This document shows positions 7,794 to 17,508 of a DNA stretch of 64,000 bases, one piece after another. The position numbers and the translations under genes are program-made. How positions within the stretch are numbered: position 1 is the first letter of the stretch; the number at the start of each line of letters is the position of its first letter. Under the pieces are notes generated by a model, which saw nothing but the letters and a program-made list of their open reading frames with translations, did no database searches and was not told where the DNA came from. Origin of the DNA: Burkholderia sp. Bp8963 (GTDB lineage: Bacteria; Pseudomonadota; Gammaproteobacteria; Burkholderiales; Burkholderiaceae); the NCBI RefSeq assembly GCF_003854275.1, contig NZ_QTQP01000003.1, positions 124,001 through 188,000 of the forward strand, read 5' to 3'.

Positions 7794-8852
7794 ATGCTCG
7801 ACTCGCTTTTCCGCCTGTTCAACGACAGCCCGTCCGGGCTGCGCGGCAAGATCATTGCCATCTATTCATTGCTCTTCGCCTTCAACGTCGGCGCGTGGAT
7901 CTGGGCATTCATCGCGTTCCACGGCCAGCCGGTGCTGCTCGGCACCGCGGTGCTCGCGTACGTGTTCGGCCTGCGCCACGCGGTCGACGCCGACCACATC
8001 GCGGCCATCGACAACGTCACCCGCAAGCTGATGCAGGAAGGCCGCAGCCCGCTCGGCGCCGGCCTGTTCTTCTCGCTTGGCCATTCGACGGTCGTGATCG
8101 TGATGTCCGTCGTGGTCGCGCTGACGGCGGCGTCGCTCGCGCGCTTCGAGAGCATGAAGGCGTGGGGCGGCGTCGTCAGCACGTGCGTGTCGGCGTTCTT
8201 CCTGCTGCTGCTCGCGACCGCGAACCTGCTGATCCTGATCTCCGTGTACCGCACCTTCCGCGCGGCACGCCGCGGCGAAGCGATCGTCGATGCCGATCTC
8301 GACCTGCTGCTGAACCAGCGCGGCGTGCTCGCGCGCCTGTTCCGGCCGCTGTTCCGCCTCGTGTCGCGCAGCTGGCACCTGTATCCGGTCGGCTTCCTGT
8401 TCGGCTTCGGCTTCGACACCGCGACCGAGATCGCGCTGTTCGGCATCTCCGCGACGCAGGTGCAGGGCGGCCTGTCGTTCTGGTCGGTGATGGCGCTGCC
8501 GGCGCTGTTCACCGCGGGCATGACGCTCGTCGACACGACCGACGGCATCCTGATGATGGGCGCGTACCGCTGGGCGTACGTGCGGCCGATCCGCAAGATC
8601 TACTACAACATGACGATCACGTTCGTGTCGGTGCTGGTCGCCGCGCTGATCGGCGGCATCGAGGTGCTCGCGCTGCTCGCGGACAAGCTGTCGCTGCAAG
8701 GCCCCGTGTGGGACTTCGCGTCGATGGTGGCATCGCACTTCGGCATGCTCGGCTACTTCGTGATCGGCCTGTTCATCGCGTGCTGGCTCGTGTCGGCCGC
8801 GATCTATCGCCTGAAACGCTACGACGAGATCGACGTGACGATCTCCGCCTGA
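7794..8852 (+). CDS. NiCoT family nickel/cobalt permease
   Basis: A 352-residue inner-membrane protein with the NiCoT signature [14 protein letters not shown] (His62, Asp67, His68) in the second transmembrane segment. Further conserved blocks are LGHSTVV and [14 protein letters not shown]. The family moves Co2+ or Ni2+ with high affinity. The start at 7794 has AAGGAG 5 bases upstream. It heads a riboswitch-controlled operon with cobW, cobN and chelatase ATPase genes, so cobalt is the likely physiological substrate. The metal choice is inferred from context, since HoxN-type and NhlF-type members look alike in sequence. Confidence 0.93.
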   Translation: MLDSLFRLFNDSPSGLRGKIIAIYSLLFAFNVGAWIWAFIAFHGQPVLLGTAVLAYVFGLRHAVDADHIAAIDNVTRKLMQEGRSPLGAGLFFSLGHSTVVIVMSVVVALTAASLARFESMKAWGGVVSTCVSAFFLLLLATANLLILISVYRTFRAARRGEAIVDADLDLLLNQRGVLARLFRPLFRLVSRSWHLYPVGFLFGFGFDTATEIALFGISATQVQGGLSFWSVMALPALFTAGMTLVDTTDGILMMGAYRWAYVRPIRKIYYNMTITFVSVLVAALIGGIEVLALLADKLSLQGPVWDFASMVASHFGMLGYFVIGLFIACWLVSAAIYRLKRYDEIDVTISA

Positions 8853-8878
8853 CTCCCTTTTTCGACACAGGACCTTCC

Positions 8879-9967
8879 ATGACCATGCGCAAGCTGCCCG
8901 TCACCATCGTCACGGGCTTTCTCGGCAGCGGCAAGACGACCTTGATGCGCCACATCCTGCAACACGCGCACGGCCGCCGTATCGCGGTGATCGTCAACGA
9001 GTTCGGCGAGCTCGGCATCGACGGCGAAATCCTCAAGGGCTGCGGCATCGGCTGCGAGGATACGGAGGGCGCGCAGGGCGAGGCGTCCGGTCAGCTCTAC
9101 GAACTCGCGAACGGGTGCCTCTGCTGCACCGTGCAGGAGGAGTTCTACCCGGTGATGGAGGCGCTCGTCGAACGCCGCGCGGACATCGATCACGTGCTGA
9201 TCGAGACGTCCGGCCTCGCGCTGCCGAAGCCGCTCGTGCAGGCGTTCAACTGGCCGACGATCCGCAACAGCTTCACCGTCGACGCAGTCGTGACCGTCGT
9301 CGACGGGCCGGCCACTGCGAGCGGGCAGTTCGCGGAAAACCCGCAGGCGGTCGACGCGCAGCGCCGCGCCGATCCAAACCTCGACCACGAATCGCCGCTG
9401 CACGAGCTGTTCGCCGACCAGCTGTCGGCTGCCGATCTCGTGATCGTCAACAAGGCTGATCTCGTCGACGACGCGCAGCTCGCACGGGTCGAGACCGCCA
9501 TCCGCGAAGAAATCCCGCCGCAGGTGAAGATCGTGCGAGCGACGCGCGGCGAGCTGGATCTCGCGATGCTGCTCGGGCTCGAATCGGCGTCCGAGGACAC
9601 CATTCACCTGCGCCACGACCATCACGGCTCGGCCGACGACGAAGATCACGATCACCATCACGACGACTTCGACTCGGTCGTCGTCAGCGGCGATGCGGGC
9701 TCGCGGGAAGCGACGATTGCCGCGCTCAAGCGCCTGGTCGAGACGCACACGATCTATCGCGCAAAGGGCTTCGCCGCGCTGCCGGACGCGCCGATGCGCC
9801 TCGTGATCCAGGGCGTCGGCCGCCGCTTCGACTGCTACTTCGACCGCCGCTGGCAGGACGGCGAAGCGCGCACGAGCCGCTTCGTGCTGATCGGCGAGGA
9901 CCTCGACGCGGCGGAACTGCAGCGCGCGTTCGACGCGGCGCTCGCGGCCGAGCTGCAACAGGCGTAA
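8879..9967 (+). CDS. cobW: CobW GTPase (G3E family metallochaperone)
   Basis: A 362-residue G3E GTPase. The Walker A is GFLGSGKTT (residues 13-21), the metal-binding CxCC motif is GCLCC, the guanine-specificity motif is NKAD, and a His/Asp-rich loop ([18 protein letters not shown]) precedes the C-terminal CobW domain. CobW proteins are thought to deliver Co2+ to the CobN chelatase. It lies 26 bp after the NiCoT gene and 6 bp before cobN. An in-frame ATG two codons later (8885) is an equally possible start. Confidence 0.94.
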   Translation: MTMRKLPVTIVTGFLGSGKTTLMRHILQHAHGRRIAVIVNEFGELGIDGEILKGCGIGCEDTEGAQGEASGQLYELANGCLCCTVQEEFYPVMEALVERRADIDHVLIETSGLALPKPLVQAFNWPTIRNSFTVDAVVTVVDGPATASGQFAENPQAVDAQRRADPNLDHESPLHELFADQLSAADLVIVNKADLVDDAQLARVETAIREEIPPQVKIVRATRGELDLAMLLGLESASEDTIHLRHDHHGSADDEDHDHHHDDFDSVVVSGDAGSREATIAALKRLVETHTIYRAKGFAALPDAPMRLVIQGVGRRFDCYFDRRWQDGEARTSRFVLIGEDLDAAELQRAFDAALAAELQQA

Positions 9968-9973
9968 CGAACG

Positions 9974-12900
9974 ATGCATCTGCTGCGCACCACGCCGGGC
10001 GGCTTCGTCGACGATACGCAGGGCGTCGTCCGGATCGACCAGCGGCCCGCCGAGATTGTGATCCTGAGCTCGGCGGATACGACGCTGTCGCTGCTCGCGA
10101 GCATCGTGCCGCGCTTGCCCGAAGGCTTCCCGAGCGTGCGGCTCGCGAACGTGACGTTCCTGCGCCAGCCGGCGTCGGTCGATTTCTACGTCGACGACGT
10201 GCTGCGGCACGCGAAGGCGGTCGTGATCGACCACCTCGGCGGCGAGGCGTACTGGCCGTACGGGATCGAACAGGCGATGTCGCTCGCGTCGCGGCACCGG
10301 CAGCGGCTCGCGATGTTCTCGGGCGACCTGCAGGAAGATCCGAACCTGATCGCGAAGAGCACCGTCGCGCCCGAGCTGTGCCGGATGTGGTGGCGCTATC
10401 TGCGCGAAGGCGGCGCGCACAACGCCGAAGCGCTGCTGCGCAGCATCGCGTTCCACACGCTCGGCTTCGGCGACGAGCCCGAGCCGCCGCGCCCGCTACC
10501 GGCCGCCGCGCTGTATCACCCGGCGCGCGACCCGGCCAGCATCGACGACTGGCTGCCGCGCTGGACGCCCGGCGCGCCGGTCGTCGCGATCCTGTTCTAC
10601 AAGGCGCACTGGCAGGCCGCGAACACCGCGGTGTTCGACGCGCTCGCCGATGCGTTGGTCCGCGAAGGGCTGAATCCGCTGCCGATCGCGGTGACGTCGC
10701 TGAAGGACGCGGTGAGCCGCGAAGTGATCGCGCGGCTGTGCGACGCGCACGACGTCGCGCTGGTGCTGAATACGACCGCGTTCGCGGCCGGCGCGATCGA
10801 TGGTCCCGAGCCCGACATTCTCGCCGGCGACGCGCCCGTGCTGCAGGTGATCCTGTCCGGCGGCAACCGCGACGCGTGGCTCGCCGACAACCAGGGCCTG
10901 CACGCGCGCGACATCGCGATGCACATCGCGTTGCCCGAGGTCGACGGGCGGATCGTGACGCGTGCGGTGAGCTTCAAGGGGCTCGCGTATCGCTGTCCGC
11001 ATACCGAGGTCGACGTCGTGCGCTACCAGCCCGACGCCGAACGCGTCGGCTTCGTCGCAGCGCTCGCGCGCGGCTGGTGCCGGTTGCGCACGCTCGACAA
11101 TGCAGACAAGCGCGTCGCGCTGATCCTCGCGAACTATCCGCAAAGCGAAGGCCGGATCGGCAACGGCGTCGGGCTCGACACGCCCGCGTCGGCGCTCGGC
11201 GTGCTCGCGACGCTGCGCGACGCGGGCTACCGGGTCGCGGACCTGCCGGCCGACGGCGACGCGCTGATCGCGCGACTTACCGAAGGCGTGACCAACGACC
11301 CGGCGATGCACGCGCTGCGGCCCGCGTTCCAGAGCTTCGCGCTGGCCGACTACCGCACGCACTTCGACCGGCTGCCGGCCGACGTGCGCGCGGCGCTGAA
11401 CGAGCGCTGGGGGCCGCCCGAAGCCGACCCGACGCTGCGCCAGGGGCGCTTCACGATCGCGGGCTGGCGCGCGGGCAATGTGTTCGTCGGCATCCAGCCG
11501 TCGCGCTCGCGCGGCGAGAACGATTACGCGAGCTATCACGACGCGGACCTCGTGCCGCCGCACGCGTATCTCGCGTTCTATTTCTGGCTGCGTCATGCGT
11601 TCCGCGTCGACGCGGTGATTCACCTCGGCAAGCACGGCAACCTCGAATGGCTGCCGGGCAAGAGCGTCGCGCTGTCCGATGCGTGCTGGCCGGACCTGAC
11701 GCTCGGGCCGCTGCCGCACCTGTATCCGTTCATCGTCAACGATCCGGGCGAGGGCAGCCAGGCGAAGCGGCGCGCGCAGGCAGTGATCATCGATCACCTG
11801 ATGCCGCCGCTCACGCGCGCGGAGAACTACGGCCCGCTGCAGGACCTCGAGCGGCAGGTCGACGAATACTACGAAGCGATGATGGTCGACGCTCGGCGTG
11901 CGAAGCTGCTGCGCAAGACGATACTCGCGACGATCGCCGAGCATCGTCTGCATGACGAACTGAGCGTCGCGCCGCCGCGCGATGCGAGCGATGAAGATGC
12001 GCTGCTGACGCGCGTCGATGCGTGGCTGTGCGAGCTGAAGGAAGCGCAGATCCGCGACGGGCTGCACGTGTTCGGGATGTCGCCGGTCGATCGCCAGCGG
12101 CGCGACACGCTGCTCGCGCTCGCGCGCTTCTCCGTCGGCGACGGGCAGCAGGCGCGCGCGGGGCTGATCGGCGCGCTTGCGCGCGACCTTGCGCTCGGCG
12201 ACGACTTCGATCCGCTCGCCGCCGACTGGGCCGCGCCGTGGCAGGGCCCACGTCCCGCGCTGCTGGCGGAACTCGAAGAGTCGCCGTGGCGTCATGCGGG
12301 CGATACGCGCGAGCGCCTCGAACGGCTTGCGCAGCAGTGGCTCGACCGCCTGTGTGCGAGCGGGCCGCACGCGCCGTATGAGCCATATGAACCGCCACCG
12401 GGCACGTGGACGCACACGCTGCCGGTGATCGAACGCGTGCGCGCGACGCTGATGCCTGCGCTCGATGCGTGCGGCGGCGAGGAACTGCGCCAGTTGTTAC
12501 GCGGACTCGACGGCCGCTTCGTGCCGCCGGGGCCGAGCGGCTCGCCGTCGCGCGGCCGCCCCGACGTGCTGCCGACGGGCCGCAATTTCTACTCGGTCGA
12601 TACGCGCGCGGTGCCGACGCAGGCCGCGTGGTCGCTCGGCCTGAAATCCGCGCGGCAGCTGATCGAGCGGCATCTGCAGGATCACGGCGACTATCCGCGC
12701 GCGATCGGCCTGTCCGTGTGGGGCACGGCGACGATGCGCACCGGCGGCGACGACATCGCGCAGGCGTTCGCGCTCATCGGCGTGCGGCCGAAATGGGCGC
12801 ACGGCAGCCACCGCGTGACCGACTTCGAGATCCTGCCGATCGAGATCTTCGACCGGCCGCGCATCGACGTGACGCTGCGCGTATCGGGCTTCTTCCGCGA

Positions 12901-13786
12901 TGCGTTCCCGAACCTGATGCATCTGTTCGATGCGGCCGTGCAGGCCGTCGCGGCGCTCGACGAGCCCGAGCATCTGAACCCGATCCGCGCGCGCATCGAA
13001 CGCGAGCGCGCGACGTGGGTCGCGCAGGGCGTGCCGCCCGACGAAGCGCGGCGCCGCGCGGGCTGGCGCGTGTTCGGCGCGCGGCCCGGCAGCTACGGCG
13101 CGGGCCTGCAGGACCTGATCGACCAGCGCCGCTGGCAGACCGATGCGGATCTCGCCGACGCGTACCGCCAGTGGGGCGGCTACGCTTACGCGCAGAACAG
13201 TGCGGGCGACGCGGCGCCGGACGTGTTCGGCGAGCGGCTGGCGGCGATCGACGTCGTCGTGCAGAACCAGGACAGCCGCGAGCACGACATTCTCGATTCG
13301 AACGACTACTACCAGTTCCAGGGCGGCATGACGGCGGCGGTGCGGCATCTGTCGGGCCGGCAGCCGAGCCTTTATCACGGCGACCACGCGAACCCGGCCG
13401 CGCCGCGGATGCGCACGCTGCGCGAGGAAATCGCGCGCGTGATCCGTTCGCGCGTCGTCAATCCGAAATGGCTGGACGGCGTGAAGCGACACGGCTACAA
13501 GGGCGCGGCGGAAATGGCCGCGACCGTCGACTATCTGTATGGCTACGACGCGACCGCGCGCGTGCTCGCCGATCATCAATATGCGCTCGTCGCCAACGCG
13601 TACCTGTTCGACGACGACACCCGCGCGTTCCTCGAACGGCACAATCCGCGCGCGCTGCAGGGTATCTGCGAACGTTTCGTCGAGGCGATGCAGCGCGGGC
13701 TGTGGCAACAGCCGGGCGACTATCGCGAGCGCATCGAATCCGTGTGGCTCGCGAGCGAACAACTTCAGGAAGGGGAACGGCGATGA
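9974..13786 (+). CDS. cobN: cobaltochelatase subunit CobN
   Basis: A 1270-residue large subunit of the ATP-dependent aerobic cobaltochelatase, which inserts Co2+ into hydrogenobyrinic acid a,c-diamide. The length is normal, and conserved segments such as HLGKHGNLEWLPGKSVALS, FYSVDTRAVPT and VQNQDSREHDILDSNDYYQFQGGM are present. It belongs to the CobN/ChlH family. The genes after it are ChlI- and ChlD-like rather than CobS/CobT, a combination known from pseudomonads and cyanobacteria. Its stop overlaps the next ATG (ATGA). Confidence 0.96.
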   Translation: MHLLRTTPGGFVDDTQGVVRIDQRPAEIVILSSADTTLSLLASIVPRLPEGFPSVRLANVTFLRQPASVDFYVDDVLRHAKAVVIDHLGGEAYWPYGIEQAMSLASRHRQRLAMFSGDLQEDPNLIAKSTVAPELCRMWWRYLREGGAHNAEALLRSIAFHTLGFGDEPEPPRPLPAAALYHPARDPASIDDWLPRWTPGAPVVAILFYKAHWQAANTAVFDALADALVREGLNPLPIAVTSLKDAVSREVIARLCDAHDVALVLNTTAFAAGAIDGPEPDILAGDAPVLQVILSGGNRDAWLADNQGLHARDIAMHIALPEVDGRIVTRAVSFKGLAYRCPHTEVDVVRYQPDAERVGFVAALARGWCRLRTLDNADKRVALILANYPQSEGRIGNGVGLDTPASALGVLATLRDAGYRVADLPADGDALIARLTEGVTNDPAMHALRPAFQSFALADYRTHFDRLPADVRAALNERWGPPEADPTLRQGRFTIAGWRAGNVFVGIQPSRSRGENDYASYHDADLVPPHAYLAFYFWLRHAFRVDAVIHLGKHGNLEWLPGKSVALSDACWPDLTLGPLPHLYPFIVNDPGEGSQAKRRAQAVIIDHLMPPLTRAENYGPLQDLERQVDEYYEAMMVDARRAKLLRKTILATIAEHRLHDELSVAPPRDASDEDALLTRVDAWLCELKEAQIRDGLHVFGMSPVDRQRRDTLLALARFSVGDGQQARAGLIGALARDLALGDDFDPLAADWAAPWQGPRPALLAELEESPWRHAGDTRERLERLAQQWLDRLCASGPHAPYEPYEPPPGTWTHTLPVIERVRATLMPALDACGGEELRQLLRGLDGRFVPPGPSGSPSRGRPDVLPTGRNFYSVDTRAVPTQAAWSLGLKSARQLIERHLQDHGDYPRAIGLSVWGTATMRTGGDDIAQAFALIGVRPKWAHGSHRVTDFEILPIEIFDRPRIDVTLRVSGFFRDAFPNLMHLFDAAVQAVAALDEPEHLNPIRARIERERATWVAQGVPPDEARRRAGWRVFGARPGSYGAGLQDLIDQRRWQTDADLADAYRQWGGYAYAQNSAGDAAPDVFGERLAAIDVVVQNQDSREHDILDSNDYYQFQGGMTAAVRHLSGRQPSLYHGDHANPAAPRMRTLREEIARVIRSRVVNPKWLDGVKRHGYKGAAEMAATVDYLYGYDATARVLADHQYALVANAYLFDDDTRAFLERHNPRALQGICERFVEAMQRGLWQQPGDYRERIESVWLASEQLQEGERR

Positions 13787-14901
13787 CCGATCCGACGACG
13801 CACCGCGCCCGCGCGGTGGCGCCAGCAGTTTTTCCCGCTGTATTTCCATTTGCCGCGATCGTCGGCCAGACGGCGCTGCAACAGGCGCTGCTGCTCGCCG
13901 CGATCGATCCGTCGCTCGGCGGCGTGCTCGTCAGCGGGCCGCGCGGCACCGCGAAATCGACCGTGGCGCGCGCGCTCGCAGAGCTGCTGCCGGAAGGCCA
14001 GTTCGTGACGCTGCCGCTGTCGGCGAGCGACGAACAGGTGACGGGCACGCTCGACCTCGCGCATGCGCTCGCGGAACACGGCGTGCGCTTCCAGCCGGGG
14101 CTGCTGGCGCGCGCGCATCGTGGCGTGCTGTACGTCGACGAGGTGAACCTGCTCGCGGACGGGCTCGTCGATACGCTGCTCGACGTCGCCGCGAGCGGGA
14201 TCAACATTGTCGAGCGCGATGGCGTGTCGCACGCGCACGATGCGCGCTTCGTGCTGGTCGGCACGATGAATCCGGAAGAGGGCGAACTGCGCCCGCAACT
14301 GCTCGACCGGTTCGGGCTGATGGTCGCGCTCGAGAATTGCTACGACGCGGGGCAGCGCGAGCAGATCGTGAAGGCGCGGCTCGCGTTCGACCTCGAGCCC
14401 GACGCGTTTCGTGCGCGGTACGACGCCGCGCAGCGTGAGCTGGTCGCGCGGATTCGCGCGGCGCGCGACCGGCTTCCGGCGCTCACGTTCGACGATGCCG
14501 TGCATGCGCGGGTCAGCGCGCTGTGCATCGACGCGGCCGTCGACGGGCTGCGCGCGGACCTCGTGATGTTGCGCGCCGCACGCGCGCTGGCCGCGCTCGA
14601 CGGCGCGCATGCGGTGACGGTCGGGCACGTCGAGCGCGTCGCGGAAACGGTGCTGCTGCATCGGCGTCATGCGCCGCCGGTGCCGGAGTCCGCGTCGCCC
14701 TCGGCGGCGCCACAGCAGCGCACGCACGACGATCACCCGCACGGCGACGCGCGTCAGGAACGCGCAGTGTCGTCCGACTCGTCCGGCACCTCCGCGCGCG
14801 ACGCAACGGATCAGCAACGCGACTGGGGCTACCTGCCGCCCGAACCGGCTGGCTTGCAGGCGGTGAAGGGCGTGGTGCCGCTGCCGCTAAAAAAGCGCTG
14901 A
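13783..14901 (+). CDS. ChlI/BchI-like AAA+ chelatase ATPase subunit
   Basis: A 372-residue AAA+ ATPase of the magnesium chelatase I type. The Walker A is SGPRGTAKST (residues 51-60), the Walker B is GVLYVDEVN, and LVGTMNPEEGELRPQLLDRFGL is the family sensor/arginine-finger segment. After about residue 300 comes a low-complexity acidic/His-rich tail. Because there is no chlorophyll synthesis context and it is coupled by an ATGA overlap to cobN, it most likely powers cobalt insertion in place of CobS. This role is inferred from context. Confidence 0.9.
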   Translation: MTDPTTHRARAVAPAVFPAVFPFAAIVGQTALQQALLLAAIDPSLGGVLVSGPRGTAKSTVARALAELLPEGQFVTLPLSASDEQVTGTLDLAHALAEHGVRFQPGLLARAHRGVLYVDEVNLLADGLVDTLLDVAASGINIVERDGVSHAHDARFVLVGTMNPEEGELRPQLLDRFGLMVALENCYDAGQREQIVKARLAFDLEPDAFRARYDAAQRELVARIRAARDRLPALTFDDAVHARVSALCIDAAVDGLRADLVMLRAARALAALDGAHAVTVGHVERVAETVLLHRRHAPPVPESASPSAAPQQRTHDDHPHGDARQERAVSSDSSGTSARDATDQQRDWGYLPPEPAGLQAVKGVVPLPLKKR

Positions 14902-15569
14902 GCCATCGAGCCGGCGCCGCCGCGGACACGGTCCGCGGTCCTCGATGGCAGCAAGGCGCGACCGGGCGAACGCCCGGCACGGCGCGCGCCGGTGCGACCG
15001 TCGCTTGGCCGGCGACGTTCGCGGCCACGCGTGGCGAACGGTTGCATGCCGATCATCTGCGTTTCCGCAAACAGGCCGGCCCGCCACGCGCGCTGCATTG
15101 CTTCGTGCTCGACTGCTCGGCGTCGATGCTGTCGTTCGATCGACTCGCACTGGCGAAGGGGTTGATCGTCGCGTATTTCGATCAGGCTGCGCGCGCGCGT
15201 GCGGAAACCGCGCTGATCTGCTTCGGCGGGGCCGGCGCCGAGCGGCGCTTCGGGCCGGCGGTGCCGCGCTGGTGGAATGCGCGCTGGCTCGAGCCGGTCG
15301 GCGGTGGCGGCGGCACGCCGCTCGCGGATGGCATCGCGGCCGCCACGACGCTGCTCGCGCACGATGCGCGGCGCGATCCGGACAAGCAGCGGTGGTTGTG
15401 GGTGCTGACGGACGGGCGCACACACGAGATGCCGGAGAGGCCGGCGGCGGCCGATCAGGTCGTGTTCGTCGACTTCGACGATGCGGCCGTGCGGATCGGG
15501 CGCGGTGAGCGGCTCGCGGCCGCGTGGGGGGCGGAGTGGGTGGCGGCGGAAGGGCTGATGCGGGCTTGA
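14898..15569 (+). CDS. VWA-domain protein (ChlD-like chelatase subunit), start uncertain
   Basis: A von Willebrand A domain protein. It has the MIDAS motif as VLDCSASML, GGGGGTPLADGI as the second metal-site loop and WVLTDGR as the third. It corresponds to the C-terminal third of ChlD without the AAA domain, and would pair with the ATPase encoded just upstream in cobaltochelatase. No ATG, GTG or TTG exists near a sensible start: the CTG given overlaps the upstream stop as CTGA, giving 223 residues. The frame stays open further upstream, so the true start may instead lie inside the ATPase gene. Confidence 0.75.
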   Translation: MSHRAGAAADTVRGPRWQQGATGRTPGTARAGATVAWPATFAATRGERLHADHLRFRKQAGPPRALHCFVLDCSASMLSFDRLALAKGLIVAYFDQAARARAETALICFGGAGAERRFGPAVPRWWNARWLEPVGGGGGTPLADGIAAATTLLAHDARRDPDKQRWLWVLTDGRTHEMPERPAAADQVVFVDFDDAAVRIGRGERLAAAWGAEWVAAEGLMRA

Positions 15570-15613
15570 GTGGGGGCACCGCTGCATCAACGGCGTCTGG
15601 CCGGCGAAGGCGA

Positions 15614-17158
15614 TCAACGATCGAAGGCTGCGACGACGCCCGTGCGCGGATCGAGAATCCAGCGTCCTGCGCGCGGGCCATCATCGAAATCGAAGAATCC
15701 GTCCAGCGTGCCGGCAACCGCGTCGGCGGAACCCTCGCCGATGCGCGGCAGGCTCCAGTTGTCTTCGATGAAGCGGATGATGGAGGACTGGTCGGTCACC
15801 CGATGGTCGACGTAGTTGGTTTTCGCCCAAGGCGAGATCACCATCAGCGGCAACCGCGGGCCGTATCCGCAGCGCCCGTTTTGCGTGCCACCGGCAGGGT
15901 CGGTCGTTCCCGGCTGGCCGCAACTGCCCGGAGCCAGCAGTTGGTCATCGCTCGTGCTGGACTGATAGACGATCGGTCCAATGACATGGTCGTACCAACC
16001 ATCGGAATCGTCGTACGCAATCACGATCGCGGTCTCACGCCACTCCGGTGAGCGCATGACATCGTTGACCACGCCGACGATGAAGGTCTGCTCGTCGAGT
16101 GGATCGGAATACCCGGCATGTCCGTCCTGGAATGCCGGCGCTTTCAGGAAGCTGACCGCCGGCAGATTGTGCTGCGCGAGCGCAGTGCGAAACCGGCCAA
16201 GGTCGTACTGATGGTTGGCCTGGTCGGTCCTGCCGATCGCCGCATCCGATCCCGGCGGCAAATGTTGCGCGTTCAGCGTGCTCTTCCAGTACTGAAAGAA
16301 CGCGTGGTGGGGTATGTAGTCCGCGCCCGCGCTGGCACCCGACACATTGTTGTGGGCCAGCTTGCAGTTGTCGAAACCACCCATGAATGCGCCCCAGGTA
16401 ATGCCTTTGGCGTTCAGCCGGTCGCCAATGTTCGACCCTGACATGGTGATCTGGGTGCGCTTCGAATTAGAGCAGATGTCGCCCGCCGGGTCCGGATCGC
16501 CGATCACCGCGCCACTGTTGACGCCGTTCGCAATATTGCCGGTCGCGGTCAGGCCGTTGGTGATCGTACCTTTGTAGGTCGTGCCGGCGACGAGGTTCAG
16601 AAGGCCGGGGGTGGACGGTCCGAAGCTCGTTCCGAACGAGTTGTCACTCATCGCATAGTGCTGCGCGTAGTTCCACAGCGCGGTCACGGTGTTGCCGTCG
16701 TAGTAGCCGAGCGTGCTGTTCGCGCCGAGGATTGCGTCCTTGCAACTGTGCGTGAGGAAGCGGTCCATGAGTCCGCCGTGAAACGCGAACTGTTCGTCTG
16801 AGTAACCGTGATCCTGATCGCACGTCACGGGCACGCTGCGGTCGATGCGGAACGGATTCGCGCCGTTCGGGTTATGGGTCAGCAAGCCTGCGCTGTGCAG
16901 GTTGTCGACCCTTGGGGTATCGCCCCGCGGTTTTCCGAAGAGGCTCGATCCATCCTTGTTGGGAACCGCATGCGGATAGGTGCCGAAGTAATGATCGAAG
17001 GAAACGTTCTCCTGAAAGATCACAACAATGTGCTTGATCGGGGTCCTGGTGGGGAATTCACTGTCCGATCGGGCCGGGATCGACGTCAACAGCCCCGCGC
17101 ACATCATGGCTGCCGCCATCCCGGACAACATCAACCTGTTTGGCTTGATCGTTTTCAT
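15614..17158 (-). CDS. secreted phosphoesterase (phospholipase C / acid phosphatase AcpA family)
   Basis: A 514-residue exported protein with a Sec signal peptide (about 31 residues, ending SIPARS). The start at 17158 has AGGAGT upstream. IKHIVVIFQENVSFDHYFGTYP is the metal-site and nucleophile region typical of the phosphoesterase family that includes bacterial non-haemolytic phospholipase C and AcpA acid phosphatase; VIAYDDSDGWYDHV and PLMVISPWAK are later conserved blocks. It should hydrolyse phosphomonoesters or phospholipids in the periplasm or outside the cell. It is transcribed divergently from a second, larger phosphoesterase. Exact substrate unknown. Confidence 0.88.
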   Translation of the reverse strand: MKTIKPNRLMLSGMAAAMMCAGLLTSIPARSDSEFPTRTPIKHIVVIFQENVSFDHYFGTYPHAVPNKDGSSLFGKPRGDTPRVDNLHSAGLLTHNPNGANPFRIDRSVPVTCDQDHGYSDEQFAFHGGLMDRFLTHSCKDAILGANSTLGYYDGNTVTALWNYAQHYAMSDNSFGTSFGPSTPGLLNLVAGTTYKGTITNGLTATGNIANGVNSGAVIGDPDPAGDICSNSKRTQITMSGSNIGDRLNAKGITWGAFMGGFDNCKLAHNNVSGASAGADYIPHHAFFQYWKSTLNAQHLPPGSDAAIGRTDQANHQYDLGRFRTALAQHNLPAVSFLKAPAFQDGHAGYSDPLDEQTFIVGVVNDVMRSPEWRETAIVIAYDDSDGWYDHVIGPIVYQSSTSDDQLLAPGSCGQPGTTDPAGGTQNGRCGYGPRLPLMVISPWAKTNYVDHRVTDQSSIIRFIEDNWSLPRIGEGSADAVAGTLDGFFDFDDGPRAGRWILDPRTGVVAAFDR

Positions 17159-17508
17159 TGTCGGACTCCTGTCTATCGTCCATGGAATGGAGCGCTCCCG
17201 GAGCGCACGTTGTCGAGACCATCCGCGCGACGCGATCGGATCGGCGGCTGAATTCAGCCTAGGCGGCGGGTGTGGCACTACGGTGACACGCGCCCGTCGA
17301 AGCGATTTTCTTTCGACACGTTGCGACCACGTCGATCGGGCGATGTGATTCAGCAGATTCATCCAGCCGCCTCCTCACGGACACATAGTTGTCCCGTCAT
17401 CGTCATGTCCGGACACTATCTTTCAACGTGGCCTGTAATTTTCCGTAACGCATCGCCTCACCGTCTCGCGCGTCCGACATCCGGCACGCCTTTCTTCAAG
17501 GAGCAATC
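17159..17508. other. divergent intergenic region between two phosphoesterases
   Basis: About 350 bp between two outward-facing exported phosphoesterase genes. It must contain both promoters. I looked for PhoB boxes because phosphate control would make sense, and found no convincing pair of CTGTCAT-like repeats. No coding frame stands out. Confidence 0.5.

Noticed and set aside
17159..17508. Possible PhoB box (CCTGTAATTTTCCGTAACG near 17440)
   Set aside because: Only one half-site resembles CTGTCAT; the second half, 11 bp on, does not match.
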